A DNA stretch of 64,000 nt from Neckera pumila (lineage: Eukaryota > Streptophyta > Bryopsida > Hypnales > Neckeraceae): the NCBI GenBank assembly GCA_963969595.1, contig OZ018412.1, forward strand, positions 5,644,501 to 5,708,500, in the 5' to 3' direction. The notes under the pieces were generated by a model that worked only from the letters and a program-made list of their open reading frames with translations, was not told where the DNA came from and searched no databases. Shown piece after piece: positions 11,079-24,181 of this stretch. How positions within the stretch are numbered: position 1 is the first letter of the stretch; every line of letters starts with the position of its first letter. Made by a program: the position numbers and the translations under genes.

Positions 11079-12133
11079 TCACATTCACCGAGCACATTCA
11101 CCAAGCACACAAACGAAGGACACAAAGCTCCCACACTTGAAATTGCACACTCACCGAGCATACAATTGAAGCACCCTAAATTGACCAGAATCCTAAACCA
11201 TACTCAACGCTCCCGACTCCAGTGCTCAACAAATCAGAAGGATTCACATTGCGACACTCAAATGCTCCCAACTCCCAATTCCAAGGATCACAAAATTTGT
11301 GACAAGGAACAAATAGAATGAGCTTCACAACATCACCTGGGCGCAACACTGAAGTGTGCCCACAATCAAGAAATCAATGGAACTCTAAAGCACAGGCAAA
11401 GTACACTGTATTGCAACCCAATCGCTATCAAATTGGGGTCTCCACAACACTGAAAACTTCGCAAAACAAAAGAGGCGCCAAAGCAAGTGCCCCTTTTCCA
11501 ACGAGAGAGACGACAATAACCGGTGGTCACCAGTAGCCACTTGTTTGACGGCTACGGCAACCGATGGCCAGCGGTTACCAGTTCATTGAGTACTTGCTCA
11601 ACTGGTCCTCTAGTTGGCATGTAAGAAAAAATTTGAACAATCTTCCGATCTAACTTTGAGAATATTTAGCAAAATTTTTGCAAAGTCTTCCCGTTTATAT
11701 TAGCTCGTTTGAAATGTTTGAAAGTTTTACACTAGAGAAAAATGGGCAACAATCGGGTGGCATGAGTACAATGTTACAAAAAAAATAGTTAAATTGGCCA
11801 TGACCTTAGTGTTGTATATAAATAAAAGGTGGCAATAGATTGAATCTACAAAATGAATGTATAGGAAACATTTGGAAGGGAAAAAATGGAGAGCAAATTA
11901 AAAAAAATTAAAAAATGCTAAAAACTAAGCTCAAAAATGTATTGTGGAGCCAAAACAAACTCATAAGGAATACATTTTAAAGACCACATGTATTGAAATA
12001 TCAAAAAATAGGAAGCAAAAAAAATGGGGACCAAATAAGAAAAATTGACAAGCACACTTGTGTGCTTGTGCTTGTTAATTTTATTACCCATGTGAAAAAA
12101 CATTTCGATTTCCTCAATTAAAATTCTAAACCT
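11079..12133. other. Spacer, no gene seen
   Basis: AT-rich sequence. A GC-richer patch at 11518-11581 holds imperfect inverted repeats of a CCGGTGGTCACCAG / CAGCGGTTACCAG type, which could be a degraded element end. Part of 11760-11880 is a diverged copy of 14220-14290. Confidence 0.3.
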
Positions 12134-12350
<217 letters not shown>

Positions 12351-13247
12351 TCTAAATCCATTATCAATTTCTTAGAAGAAATCCCATCTTGGTGATCTAA
12401 AATATGAATTGATTCCAATCTCTTCCATATAGCACATGTATATGGTCCATTTCTTAAAAAGATTAGTGAGATTGGCAATTTTATGAATTCAATTTTAATG
12501 AGGAGTAAAGGCACAAGGGCGTCCTTTAAAATTCCCCATGACTATTGGCCTCCACCCTTGTATGAATTAATGAATAAATAAATAAGAAGCGTCACTTGAA
12601 TACACGGAGTTGCATTGCAACTCCAGTATTAGGCCATATTGTTTGCATTCAATTGTATCATTTTTTGACCACTTTCAATTGTGGCAATGTGGCCACATGT
12701 GATAAATTTAGCTTAAAAAGAATTTGAATTGGGGGCCTAACCTATATAGTTTGACATATGACATTTACCTACTCTAATTAACACATGTCCATTTTAGAAA
12801 GAACAAAAAAGGGTGGGGGTGTGGGGGGGTCCGGAGGCCCAATGGAGATTCCCCCTGTCTCAATGAGACTAAGGCATGGTCCGCCCTTAGGCCCTTGGGT
12901 TGAGTGATTAACACATACGAGCCTTTATATAGGAACCCACTCACTTAGCACCAAACGATATGGGATAATCAAGACCTATCGCACTCTCATAATCTAGGCA
13001 TCTACATTGAACACAGAGGCTTCTCCAAAAACTTATAAAGGGATGTATTTGTGAACTGATTGTACTTTGATCATTTCATCTAATGGCCATATAAGCTCAA
13101 AGGTCAACATGCAAGCTTCTATGTGCAAGTTGATTATGCACTAATTCTATTTAGTAAACATATGGTAAATTAAACATAGAAGCTTCTATGTGTTTTCAAT
13201 TATTATATCCAAATGTTTGGATACTTCATCTAATATTATCTAGGACA
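12351..13247. other. Spacer, no gene seen
   Basis: Contains a G-rich patch (12811-12832) and a TATA-like TTTATATAGG at 12923-12932 followed by ACCCACTCACTTAG. This resembles the promoter part of an LTR, but no LTR partner was found. Confidence 0.25.
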
Positions 13248-13735
13248 AAAGTTTGATGCAAGTCCAAACTTGTGGATTTAATTCATTTCCTATTTTTTTT
13301 GGACAAAGTTTGGTGCAAGTCCAAACTTGTGGATTTAATTCATTTCCTATTTTTTTTGGACAAAGTTTGGTGCAAGTCCAAACTTGTGGATTTAATTCAT
13401 TTTCTATTCTTTTTATGATATTAATTCATTTCCTATTTTTATTTTAAAGTTTGGTGCAAGCCCAAACTCTTAGATATTAATTCATTTCCTATTTTTTTTA
13501 CAAAAGTTTGGTGCGAGCCCAAACTTTTGGATATTAATTCATTTCCTATTTTTTTTACAAAAGTTTGGTGCAAGCCCAAACTTTTGGAAATTAATTCATT
13601 TCCTATTTTTTTTACAAAAATTTGGTGCAAGCCCAAACTTTTGGATATTGATTCATTTCCTATTTTTTTTACAAAAGTTTGATGCAAGCCCAAACTTTTG
13701 GATATTAATTCATTTCCTATTTTTTGCTTCCCATT
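13248..13735. repeat. 57-bp minisatellite, eight units
   Basis: Unit starts (GTTTG-TGCAAG) are at 13251, 13308, 13365, 13449, 13506, 13563, 13620 and 13677. The period is 57, apart from one 84-base step that contains a partial extra copy. Each unit carries a small inverted repeat, AAGTTTGG/CCAAACTT. The period is 19 codons, so the minus strand stays open (13807-13439) with a repeated block containing GNELISKSLGLHQTF. Confidence 0.92.
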
Positions 13736-15345
13736 TAATGTACATAGAAAGTGGCAAGTCAACACATCAATGAAAATAATTTCTAAAATAAAAATCTCTA
13801 TAAACATGTATAAAACATCAAGCCCAAGCAGAATTTCAACCCACTATGATTTGTGGTAATCAATTCTCTTTGGGCTTGATGTTGTCTATTTTAGCCACCC
13901 AACTACTCTTATATCAGCTCATTTTGAAACTCCCAATCGTTATGGGATTTTTTAAAAGGTTACAATTCTACATTATATTCAATTTAATTATTCAAGGCCT
14001 AGAAATGTAGTAGCAAAATGAATTTTGAGAATGAAAAATTGTATAAAGTGGATTCATTTTCAAGAAAAAGAATGGGGAGCAAATTAAAAAAATAGGGAGC
14101 AAATTAAAAAAAATAGGGAACAAATAAAAAAAATGGGGAGCAAATATTTTTGCTTGCTAATTTTATTTATATGTTACAAAAGACTGGATTTCCTTGAGAT
14201 TGATCCAAACATGTTCATAGGATTCGGCCATGACTTAAATTATGCATATACATAAAATGTGTCAATAGATTGCATCAACAAAAGTAATTCTTAGAGTTTA
14301 AAATCCTATTAAAATCTTCTGAGGTATAAAAGCTTAAAACCGCTTTAAATGGTTTATTTCAATTGTGACTAGTAGTCAAATGTGGTACCTAATTTAGTTG
14401 GTCTTGAATTGATCAATGCATTGTACACAAGTCCTCTTATATTAGGTTATATTGGAACATCCAATCTTTATGGGATATTAAAAAGTCACTATTGTATATA
14501 TTGGATTTAGATGTATAGATTATATGTATAGAAAATTTTAATTTTGAATTGCTATTTTTACCCCTAAAATGTCCATATAGTACCATTTTCTTGTAAAATT
14601 TTCAAATTCCACTTTTGATTAAATAATAATGAATAGATTAAATTAATAATATAGGCTATATTCAATTATATAAATTCATTTCGATCCTTTTTGTAATCAG
14701 TGGTTATGTTTAAAAATCCAATCACTTGTTTCAAATAACATTTCATCTAAACTCCATCCACAAATTTCAAAAGGTTGTGACAAATCTAAAACTCAAGTTA
14801 GTCTCGTTGATTCGTTATATTAATGAAAAACTGAACGGGAAGGCTGCGTGGCTTGTTCAAACTCAATCCACCATTGAGGCAGCCTCGGATGTTGCAAGCC
14901 GATTCAAATTTTGGGGGCAATAGCTCGTTATTACAGTTACTAACCAAATCTGGAAGCTCAACGGTGTTTTATGGTCTGCCACGGACTTAACTCAACCCTG
15001 GCAGGTTCTGTCATACAAACCCATTCTCATTGGCGAATAGCTCGGAGCTAATTACTCCTTCACAATCCAAAACAAACGGCTGAGATCAATTGCACAGAAG
15101 TACAGAAAGTACTATTTAGTACTCTGTGTTAAAAATAGTACAATAGGTTTTTACCAAAATTGATTGGATCTAGCGTACTTACATCCAGTTCACCAAATAT
15201 TCAAAATACCATCTCTAGTTTTCGTCACAATACAAGCTGGGGACCAATTGGCAACATTATCTCTTTGAAAATGAAAAGTGCATATTCATTTATTTAAGAT
15301 AGTGTATTTCCAGGCCAAGGTAAAGATAAAGTTTATCTTTTCAAG
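13736..15345. other. Spacer, no gene seen
   Basis: AT-rich. At 14067-14146 there is a short tandem of a unit like GGGGAGCAAATTAAAAAAAT, also seen near 11890 and 12020. The last 150 bases may include the upstream part of the transposase relic that follows. Confidence 0.3.
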
Positions 15346-17695
15346 ATGTCTAAGGAAGGTTCAGGAAGCAAGGTGGATTTGGTGAGGCGAATGCAACCTA
15401 GTGGAGACTTGCAAAACTCTTGGTGCATGTTCAATCATGTGAAGAGGGTGAAAGGATGGACGTCGATGGCTGCCCATGTGTATGACCCTGAGTTTTGTCG
15501 AGTCTAAATTATATGCATTTGTGACATGATGAATGAAGATGCTTAGTCACAGGAGCAAATGTGGAGATCCCTTAACTCCGTCATGGCGCGCCACGGGATT
15601 TCTTCTCCAAATTTCAAAGGTTTCATGGCTGACAACGCAATGGCCAGCTGGCATGCAGTTTGTGTTGTGTATGGAAGTGGCAACAAGCAAGAACCAATGC
15701 AAGATCAAGAGCGCTCTTGTCTACTTCATTGGACAACATCGCTAAACAGACATACGGAGAAGCTCATTCGACCAAAGTTCCAAGAAACTCACAAGAGGCT
15801 TTGCAAACAATACAAGGATGCAAAATCAACAGAGGAAGCCGAAGAGCGATACCTTGGAATCAAGGGTTGGTGGCTTTCTTCAAGGGCTGCATTAGAGGAC
15901 ACTCTTCGAGAATTGGATGATTGGCTTGGTTTTTAGCACTTCCGATACTGCCAATGGGGTGGATTTCTAGAATTGGTAAGTCACAAGCCTCCTTCAATCC
16001 GAATCCCCTTTTTGATTGCTGAATTTTTGTTTACAATCAAGTTCTTTCAATGTCCAAAGTACATTGGTTTCTTCCAAAAAAGGCTCTTTGATTCCAAGGG
16101 GCCCTACTTTGGTGCTACGAACTTTTGATCTCGATAAAGCTCCTTGAAAGCCAAAAGCAGGATCCGAGGATCCGAGGAGCCTTTCTTAGTGCCAACTTCA
16201 TTTAGGTCTCCATTTAGTACTAAAAAAGGCATTTTGGAACCAAAAAGCATTATATTGTCATTTAAAATTGTTATTGTTGGTGCAGAATCTGAACTTGGAG
16301 GAGCTAGCTGAGATGCCTTCATGCAACTTGGCAGAGATAGTTCACAACAAGTGGTTGCAAATGTCTGGGAAGATGGGCACATGCTTATACGTTGCTACTA
16401 TGGATGACATGATGCGAGCTATTGAGCAATCGACTAATTACTGGGCATACCTCCAAGGATATGCATCTGGCACCGGCCCCCACGTGGACGAGCTTCGCCT
16501 TCAAGCTGCAAGACGAACCAAAAATCCAGCAAAGTTTGCCGAGGCAGTTGCCAAATTACCAAGTGTTGACCTATTCGCTACGCAGGTCCCCCACTTGGAA
16601 GGTGAAGAAGTATTTGGCTCCGCAAAGCGCAAATTGAATTTGCCACCCGGGTCAGATGGCGACTCTTACCGCCATGACACAGTGAACTTCTCTGCACCTA
16701 AAGTTCAGACTCGGTCAACCAGAGCACGCACAGAAGCAGGTGTATCAATGCTAATGTCTACACCAGAAGGAGAATCAAGCTTAATATGTCTTCATGCTAC
16801 AAAGGTACTTGAAACAGATTGCAACCCTTCTTTGTGGCACATTGCAAGGTGTAAGAAGGAAGCATAGACTTGTCATGGAGTTCAAGTTGGGATGAAGAAG
16901 AAATGTGGGGCCAAGATAAACAAGTCCAAAAAAAGTGGAACGGCAGCATCTACCTACAACGGCCGCAGGACAGAGTATAGAACAAAGGTCATCATTAATT
17001 TTGATTTTTGGTTTTGTGCCGACAACCTCTTACGTTGTGCAGGAAGATCCAAGGTGAAGTGGGTTTAGGACTGGCCCCCTCTTCCAAGAGTTTGGCCTGT
17101 TGCATGTGGAATGCATCTCACCAAATCAAAAATTCTTTCTCTAGAAGAAGCAGGGTTCCAATTGCAAATTGAAGAGGTAGGCGGAGCAGCACTCCACCTC
17201 TTTAATGAAGAGAGTACGGAGAGAGGTGTATCTTTCCTCCATCCAAATCAATCAGATAGTGATTTGCAGCCAACTGACGATCATATGCACCCCACAAATC
17301 GATTGGAGAGGACCATCCGGTGTAATCCTAATGCGCCCACAGTTGACCACCGCAACAAATGGGAGATAGCACAGAACATGAAAGCGGTTGTTGAATCCGT
17401 AATCGTTGTTCCATACCCTGGCTATGGTAGAGTGATAACCCTGAAGTCTGGTATATTTCCCATCCACAAGGTCTACCAAATCACTATTTCAGACTTCCCT
17501 GCTTGTACTTGCGAAGACTTCATCACCATGAGTACAACTGCACTTGGTAGTAGGAAATCATGGATGAACTGCAAGCATTTGTACTATGTTTTTAGGTTTT
17601 TTTGCAAGGCAAACTCAGAGGATGACAAGTATATGCATGCCCCTAGTTTGAGCTTTGATGAAGTGAAGGTCCTACTTGCAAGTAGCAATCTATAA
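15346..17695 (+). pseudogene. SWIM-domain Mutator-like transposase, decayed
   Basis: Coding blocks on the plus strand are 15346-15936 (one frame with two stops, near 15508 and 15538), 16268-16867 and 17111-17695. The first block has the conserved stretch PNFKGFMADNAMASWHAV, YGSG and CLLHW, which I know from the catalytic region of this family. The second has the downstream GTGPHVDELRLQAA region. The third ends in a SWIM zinc finger, DFPACTCEDF...NCKHLYYV (CxC...CxH). The gaps may be introns (for example 15937-16267). The product would be a nuclear DNA transposase. Internal stops in conserved sequence argue that it is inactive. No terminal inverted repeats were identified. Confidence 0.65.
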
Positions 17696-18195
17696 GATGT
17701 TTAATTAGCTTTTAGTAAATCACATATGTTTAAAAGTGGGTAAATAATGGACCGATGGAGTAGATGCCACGTGCCTTGAAGGCTATATAGTTCAAGGTAG
17801 AAATAGTTTATGGCACCTCAAGGACCTCATAAATCATGTGTAAAATCGTAAACATTAAAAAAATATATAAGAAAACACTGAATTTAGCCAAACAATAGTG
17901 TATTCAAATGTTACAGTCCTACAAATGATTCCTGAAAGTGCTCCTGGGTTTCAAGGAGCCCTAAGCCATAGAAAAACTACATTGTATGATTGATTGTTAT
18001 ATTTTTTCAAATGACCCTTAAGGGTTCTATTTGGTTCCAAAGAGCCCTAAACCAGCTTAAAAATAGGTAACAAAGTTTTTAGTTTCAACAATACAAATAC
18101 CTTTTTGATTATTTAAAGTTTAATTTTTTAAATAAATAAATATATATATTACAATACAATTTTTTGAGACATATATTACAATGTGCAAATATAGA
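17696..18195. other. Spacer, no gene seen
   Basis: AT-rich. Two diverged copies of a GTTTC/TTCCA-AGAGCCCTAA(A/G)CC motif occur at about 17946-17970 and 18030-18055. Nothing else is recognisable. Confidence 0.3.
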
Positions 18196-18198
18196 TTT

Positions 18199-18402
18199 TT
18201 TTGGATGGATGATGAATGGATGACATGGATGGATGATGAATGGATGATTTGGATGGATGATGAATGAATGATTTGGATGGATGATGAATAGATGACATGG
18301 ATGACATGGATGGATGATGAATGGATGATTTGGATGGATGATGAATGAATGATATGGATGGATGATGAATAGATGACATAGATGACATGGATGACATCAA
18401 AT
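18199..18402. repeat. GGATGGATGATGAAT minisatellite
   Basis: Degenerate tandem of GGATGGATGATGAATGGATG-type units of about 23-24 bases with variants (ATTT, ACAT). The minus-strand frame of Ser/His/Pro repeats is a by-product. Confidence 0.93.
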
Positions 18403-19480
18403 CTAGGGTTGTATCTAGTTCTTCATTTATACAATATTTGATTGCAAAATTGATTATTTGAAATCAAATGTTGGGAAATTTTCGGGAATTTTTTTTCTAC
18501 ATTTAATTTTTGACATTATTATTTTTGGATCTGACAACACTATCAATTACCCTCATATCTCTATTTTTAGTAAAAATATTCACAATGAGCATTCAATTCT
18601 AACCGCTCATTGCTCATTGCTCAACACTCGTCGCTCCCCGCTCACATTCTAGCGTCGTTGTGCAAATAGGACTCGCTTGTACAAGCACTTTTGAACTTTG
18701 AAGAGGGTTTCAGCTTCATTTTATTTTATTAAATTTGATCACCATCAAGTCTTTGAGTGAAATGGCCAATTTTTAGTTTTTTTGGTTCATAATATTCTAT
18801 TTATCCATAATTTTTATACCTTGTTGTATCTATTTTCTATATCAATCTGTCATTTTTTTACATAAACTTGTAGTGGTACATTTAGTTATTGACTTTTTCA
18901 ATCAACAATTTAGGATTGTTTTAATTTATAGTACTCCTAGTACTTGTAGTATTGGACACTAGAAATGCAGTTTTTGCCAGAACGCTAGAAAAATTGAATG
19001 GTGTTCCTTGCAATAATTCAGGTGGTATTTTTGGTAGTCCAACCAAAAATCTCTAGTAAAAACAAAATCTGATGTGAAGACTACAAATTGCGTCAAATGC
19101 AATGACATTTAACAAAAATGCAACCTAAAAACTTCAAATATGACATTTCCATCATGTATAAGAAATGCTGCACGAAAGGACTTTAGCTAGACTATACTAA
19201 AAGTTGAGCTGTCCTCAGTGTGTTGTGTCTCGCCATCAGACTCTACAACATCGTCATCTATGAACTGTAGAATGCAAGGATCTAATATATAAACACTAAA
19301 AGTTGACTTAGGATTTAGGATGGCAAACGTGTATAAAGAGCTAACTTTACAAAAAATCCTAGATTTGCAAAAAAACTATAGTCTTGCAACTATACCTACC
19401 ATGAAGCAACAACCTGCTCTTGAAGGTTTAGGGACAAAAAACTTTGAACTTGTAGTGAAAACCACCCTTCCACTATTGAA
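18403..19480. other. Spacer, no gene seen
   Basis: AT-rich. A short tandem of CGCTCATTGCTCA-type units at 18600-18648 resembles the TCCCCGC tandem at 24150-24178. Confidence 0.3.
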
Positions 19481-21300
19481 CTAAACAAAATGAGAATAAA
19501 CTTTGTATCAAGGCTCAATAAACCACCTTTAGGACCCCTCTCTTGGTGTCCAAAGTCCCCCTAGGAGGTCTACCTTAATGCAACTCTTGTAGCCAAAGTC
19601 TGCAATCAAAACAAGTTGCCTAACAAAAATTGAAAAATAAAACAAGAGGATTTGGAGAAAGTTTGAAAAGTTTCATAAGGTCCTCCCTTGGAAACCCCTC
19701 TCGCTGCCGAGAGGCCCTATGGAGGGTCTTCCCCTATGCAACTATCGCAACCAAAGTTTGCAATTAGAACAACCTACTTTGAAAAAAAATTGGAAAATAA
19801 AACAAGAGGATTTGGAGAAAGTTTGAAAAGTTTCATTAGGTCCTCCTTTGGAAATTCCTCTCGTTGCCAAGAGTCTCGATGGAAGGTCCTCCTCCATGCA
19901 ACTATTGTGTCCAAAGTCCGCAATTAGAACAACCTACTTTAAAAAAAATTTAAAAAAAAGACAATAGAATTTGGAGAAAGTTTGAAAAGCTCCATAAGGT
20001 CCTATCTTGGAAACCCCTCTCTGTGCAGAGAGGCCTCTGAGGGGTCCGAACCTAAGCAAAAACAATCCGATTTCTTTGTCCATTTGAAGAACTTCTCATA
20101 CTTGGTCACCCTAGAAACCTCTCTCGGCCCCGAAAGACCCTGTGGAGTGTTCGAAAGTATGGAAATCTCAAACATTATTTTTTCGAAAAATAAATTTAAC
20201 TGTTTCTTTTTTTATTTATTTTTTTTCCTTTTTTCCATACTTAGTCACCTTAGAAACCTGTCTTGGCCTCGAGACACCCTTTAGACTGTACGAAACATGG
20301 AAATATCAAAAAATTAATTAATTAATTAATCAATTTTTTTAATTTTTAATTTTTTCATACTTGGTCACCTTAGAAACTTGTCTCGGCCCCGAGACACCCT
20401 ATGGACTGTTCAAAGCGCGGAAATCTCAAACCTTATTTTTCAAATTAAAAACAAACAAATAAATAAATATATATATATACTTGGTCATCCTAGAAACCTG
20501 TCTCGGCCCTGAGACACCCTTTGGACTGTTCGAAGCATAGAAATCTCAAACATTATTTTTCAAAAAATAATGAAAAAAAAAATTAAATTTTTTTTTTTTT
20601 TTTTTCTGTATGTGGTCACCCTAGAATCTTGACTTGGCGAGACACCCTTTGGACTGTTCAAAGCATGGAAATCTCAAACATTATTTTTCCAAAAAATTAA
20701 TTAATTAGTTTTTTTTCATACTTGGTCACCCTAGAAACCTGTCTTGACCCCAAGAGATCCTTTTTTTTTAATTTTTTAGAACAAATAGAAAGTACCATTG
20801 CATTAAACAAAACACCAAAGAACAACAGCCAAGTCGAGGCTGGCAAATGAAGAGATAAGAACAAAACAGACAACAGAAAAAAGGAAAAGAACAAAGGAAG
20901 GAACAGGAGAGACCCTTCTGGACTGTTTGAAATATGGAAATCTCAAACATTATTTTTCAAAAAAAAAAGAAAAAAAAAGTATTCAAATTTTTTTATTTTT
21001 TTTTATTTTTCATTTTCCATACTTAGTCACCCTAGAAACCTCTCTCGGCCCCGAGAGACCCTTTGGAGTGTTTGAAGCATGGAATTCTCAAAACTTTTCG
21101 TTCCAAAAAAAATTCCTATTTTTTTTTTCAATTTTTTTTTCATACTTGGTCACCTCTAAAAACCTCTCTCAGTACCAAGAGATGCTTTGAGATATTTGAA
21201 GCATGGAATTTTCAAAACTTTTCTTTCCAAAAAATAAATAATTTTTTTTTTTCACCTTTTTTTTTCATACTTGGTCACCTCTAGAATCCTCTCTTGGGAT
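19481..21300. repeat. Tandem array with a conserved hairpin core
   Basis: Two related unit types. In 19481-20060 the unit is about 160 bp (TTTGGAGAAAG at 19651, 19811 and 19970). From about 20096 the unit is about 110-150 bp, running from CATACTTGGTCACC through GGAAATCTCAAACATTATTTTTC, with poly-A/T of variable length between units (about eight units). Every unit carries a short inverted repeat at the same place, for example CCTCTCG-CTGC-CGAGAGG (19697-19714), CCTCTCT-GTGC-AGAGAGG (20016-20033), TGTCTCG-GCCC-CGAGACA (20379-20396) and TCTCTCG-GCCC-CGAGAGA (21041-21058). The stems differ between units, but the partner bases change with them. Confidence 0.85.
20763..20907 (-). mobile_element. 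Poly(A)-tailed retroposon inside the array
   Basis: It interrupts one array unit, which resumes exactly afterwards. On the minus strand it ends in a poly(A) run (poly-T at 20761-20769). Flanking direct repeats AGAGATCCTT (20753-20762) and AGAGACCCTT (20908-20917) match at 9 of 10 bases. The 3' part (GGCTG..., TTTAATGCAATG) resembles the retroposon at 49331-49576. It is a SINE or a 5'-truncated LINE. Confidence 0.65.
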
Positions 21301-22090
21301 TTGTTCCAAAATTTGAGTTGAGTTTTCAGCTTTTTCACAAGTACTTAAGCAGATGAATAATTCATGGCATCATCCAATGTTCTTGCAGCAATCAAGTTCA
21401 AAAGAATATCATTGTGGAATTTATGCATAGTGAATTTGTTTGCTTTTGTCTGTTTGATTTGTTCTTTATAAAAGCTATAATAAATGTTGTGGTATATAGA
21501 CACCCGCTGCACCTCACTAACATAATATTCGATTGTTTTTGTTCTTGGAATGGGCACAAGTGAGGACCACATCCTCTTGGAGTAATGAAAATGATTTGGC
21601 AAAAATCACTACTTCCACTTTTCTATGTGATATTTTAGATCTAAGTTCTTTGGATGTTCTGACACTTTGTGATGTAAAGTTGAGCTTATACATAGGAATG
21701 CCATGGTTATCCTTATGTTTCATAAATATTGTGATTCTTTTTTTAATATAGTCTAAAATATTACATGTTTGAAGGAAAAAAATAGAGTGATTTTTTAGAA
21801 CCAAGTTTTAATAAGATATGTTTCAAAGGCTTTTTTTAGCTCATATTTTCTTGGACCATATTAATGGCTCAAAAAAATATGATGTTTATGGTTTTTAGTG
21901 ACATTGTGATGATTGTAAGAAATCTCTATGCCTGATGACAGAAAAGACTATACATAATATTTGGATAAGAAAAAAATAGAACTATGAGGATCCTTCTCAA
22001 GAAGCTGTGTAAATGGATCCCACTCTTAGACATGAAAATAGATGACTGGTAATAATTAGAATAACGCCCTCCAGAAAGAATGTTCCAAAA
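21301..22090. other. Spacer within the array region, no gene seen
   Basis: Unrelated AT-rich sequence separates the main array from a stray unit downstream, which suggests an insertion. No element ends were found. Confidence 0.3.
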
Positions 22091-22094
22091 ACAG

Positions 22095-22225
22095 TTCTTT
22101 TTTTCATACTTGGTCACCCCTAGAAACCTTTCTTGGCTTCGAGAGACCTTTTCAGATGTTTTAAAAATTCTAAGAAAAAATATCTATTTTTTTTTTTTTT
22201 CATATTTGGTCACCTCTAGAGGACA
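22095..22225. repeat. Stray units of the hairpin array
   Basis: CATACTTGGTCACCCCTAGAAA and a CTTGGCTTCGAGAGACC core recur here, then a second CATATTTGGTCACCTCTAG start at 22200. These are one and a half units of the array at 19481-21300. Confidence 0.75.
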
Positions 22226-23565
22226 TTCTATTGTCCCTTGCCTATGGAAGCCAGGTCAAGCAAAGGACTCCAGGAACCCTTTTAGGAAGATTGAACCTTT
22301 ATATATAGAAAGAGAGAAATCCTTCTAAAGTCATTAGTTTTGTAATTGACACAAGATTAATTCCATTAGCTAAATCCTCTACTAGACACATTTTTTCATC
22401 TACTTAGTGTTGACTTCAAAATATAATGATCACCCTTCCTGCTATTAAATTGCTTATATAGAAGTATGAGTAGTGAAGACCTCTAATTTCAAGTTCACAA
22501 AGTCAAAGTGACTTCAAGAACCATCTTATGTTTGTAACTAGATGACTCCTATAGTCATATATATAAAAATAACAATTGAATAAAGTACAAATTTTCAATG
22601 TCTTGTTCATAAGGATTAAAAGCAAACATCTATGTTGTGCTAAAATTTGAAATTAATTATCAATTTTCTCAAAGTTCAAAATAGGTTTCTTTTCTACAAA
22701 AGAGTTGTAGTGAGACTAAAAGGGCTAGTATTAGCATTTTGATTTTACCACTAACATTACAAGCTAATATATCTTCAACATACCCGTATTATGCATATGG
22801 CTTTAGAACAAGATTCCATCATCTTCCTCATTTGCTTGTACTTTGCATTCATGAATCCTTAAAGGACGCCGCGGCCATTTTCCGACTGACGATTGACTTT
22901 GAAACAATCTGTAGAACAAAAAAGAATTGTTTTTCATACAAATTTTTCCATTGCCGCATGGAATTTATAGAATGTCCACCATCTCTAACACGGTGATAAA
23001 GTAGCAAAGTGCATTCTTTATTTTTCCCTTTTCTCCCATCTACTATGACTATTTGAAGTATAGATATTCATTCCTTCAAAATCTGTTTGATGTCTTTATT
23101 TGGTCCTCCTTGTTCAAATATGTTGTCAACTGCATGTATTAGCTATTAAATTAGATAAAATACTTGAAAATTCTATTTTAACACTTCATGGTCATAAGGA
23201 AGCAACGACCATGGTGACTAGCCCATCTTTTAAGTGTTAACATTGTGCCTATTTTCTAACAATAATCCCTAACCATCTGAAAGAAGAATATTTTGGTTTA
23301 GGATTGTGATAGTCTTATTTTTTATGCATGCACAATGGCTTTCAATGTGAACACTTGCAAATTTCCACAATAATAGGTATAATTGAGATTTTAAGTATTA
23401 TGTCTTCAAATCCTAATCCAAATTTCTCCGTAGTGGCATAGTTGCATAATTATGTATTTTTGTGGTCATAGGTCCCTTACTACCAAAGATTTGAAATAAG
23501 TGGCTGCGAGTCTTCATTTTTTCCTATTTTTGTAAGATTTTATATTTACTATTCTAATTTATCCT
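22226..23565. other. Spacer, no gene seen
   Basis: AT-rich sequence with only short, unrelated open frames. Confidence 0.3.
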
Positions 23566-24180
23566 CCTTTTTGTTTTTTATTTTTTTCCCAAATTTTCCT
23601 AAATTTTTTCTTTATCCCATTTTTCCATCCTTTCTTCATCCATTCTTTTCATCCATTTCTATTTTTTATTCATCTATTTTCATCTCTTGTTTAGATGTTT
23701 TCATCCAAAATTTCATGTACTTTCATCCTCTTTTATTTTTTATTCATCTACTTTCATCAATTTTTCAAATATTTTCATCCATTTTTCATGTATTTTCATC
23801 CTTTTTCATTTTTTTTTCATCCAAATTTACATCCTATTGATTAACTATTTTCATCAATATTTTCATCTACTTTCATTTGTTTTTGAGTTTTTTCATCCAC
23901 TTTTTCATTTACTTTCATCCATGTTTTCATCCTCCTTCACTCTTTTTTCCATCCAAAATTTTCATCCACTTTTTCATTTACTTTCATCCACGTTTTCATC
24001 CTCCTTCACTCTTTTTTCCATCCAAAATTTTCATCTAGTTCTTAAAGTATTTTAATCTATATTTTCATCCAAATTTTTGTTTACTTTCATCCTTATTTTC
24101 TTTCCATTTTCGTTAAACTTTTCATTATTCCATCCAAAATCTATGCTCCTTGCTCCCCGCTCCCCGCTCCCCGCTCCAAG
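23566..24180. repeat. CT-rich simple sequence (TTTTCATCC)n
   Basis: Degenerate repeats of TTTTCATCCA on the plus strand include a 69-bp direct duplication (23899-23967 and 23968-24036). The tract ends with about four TCCCCGC units at 24150-24178, directly against the broken end of the gypsy relic. Open frames rich in Phe/Ser here are by-products. Confidence 0.88.
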
Positions 24181-24181
24181 C

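Noticed and set aside
12811..12945. LTR with TATA box
   Set aside because: A TATA-like motif and G-rich patch are present, but no second copy, primer site or polypurine tract was seen.
13248..13735. CRISPR-like repeated units
   Set aside because: Units are contiguous 57-bp tandem copies with no unique spacers, in a eukaryotic genome.
18176..18400. Ser/His/Pro repeat protein on the minus strand
   Set aside because: By-product of the GGATGATGAAT minisatellite.
23571..24055. Phe/Ser-rich hydrophobic frames that look like membrane proteins
   Set aside because: By-product of the CT-rich simple sequence.
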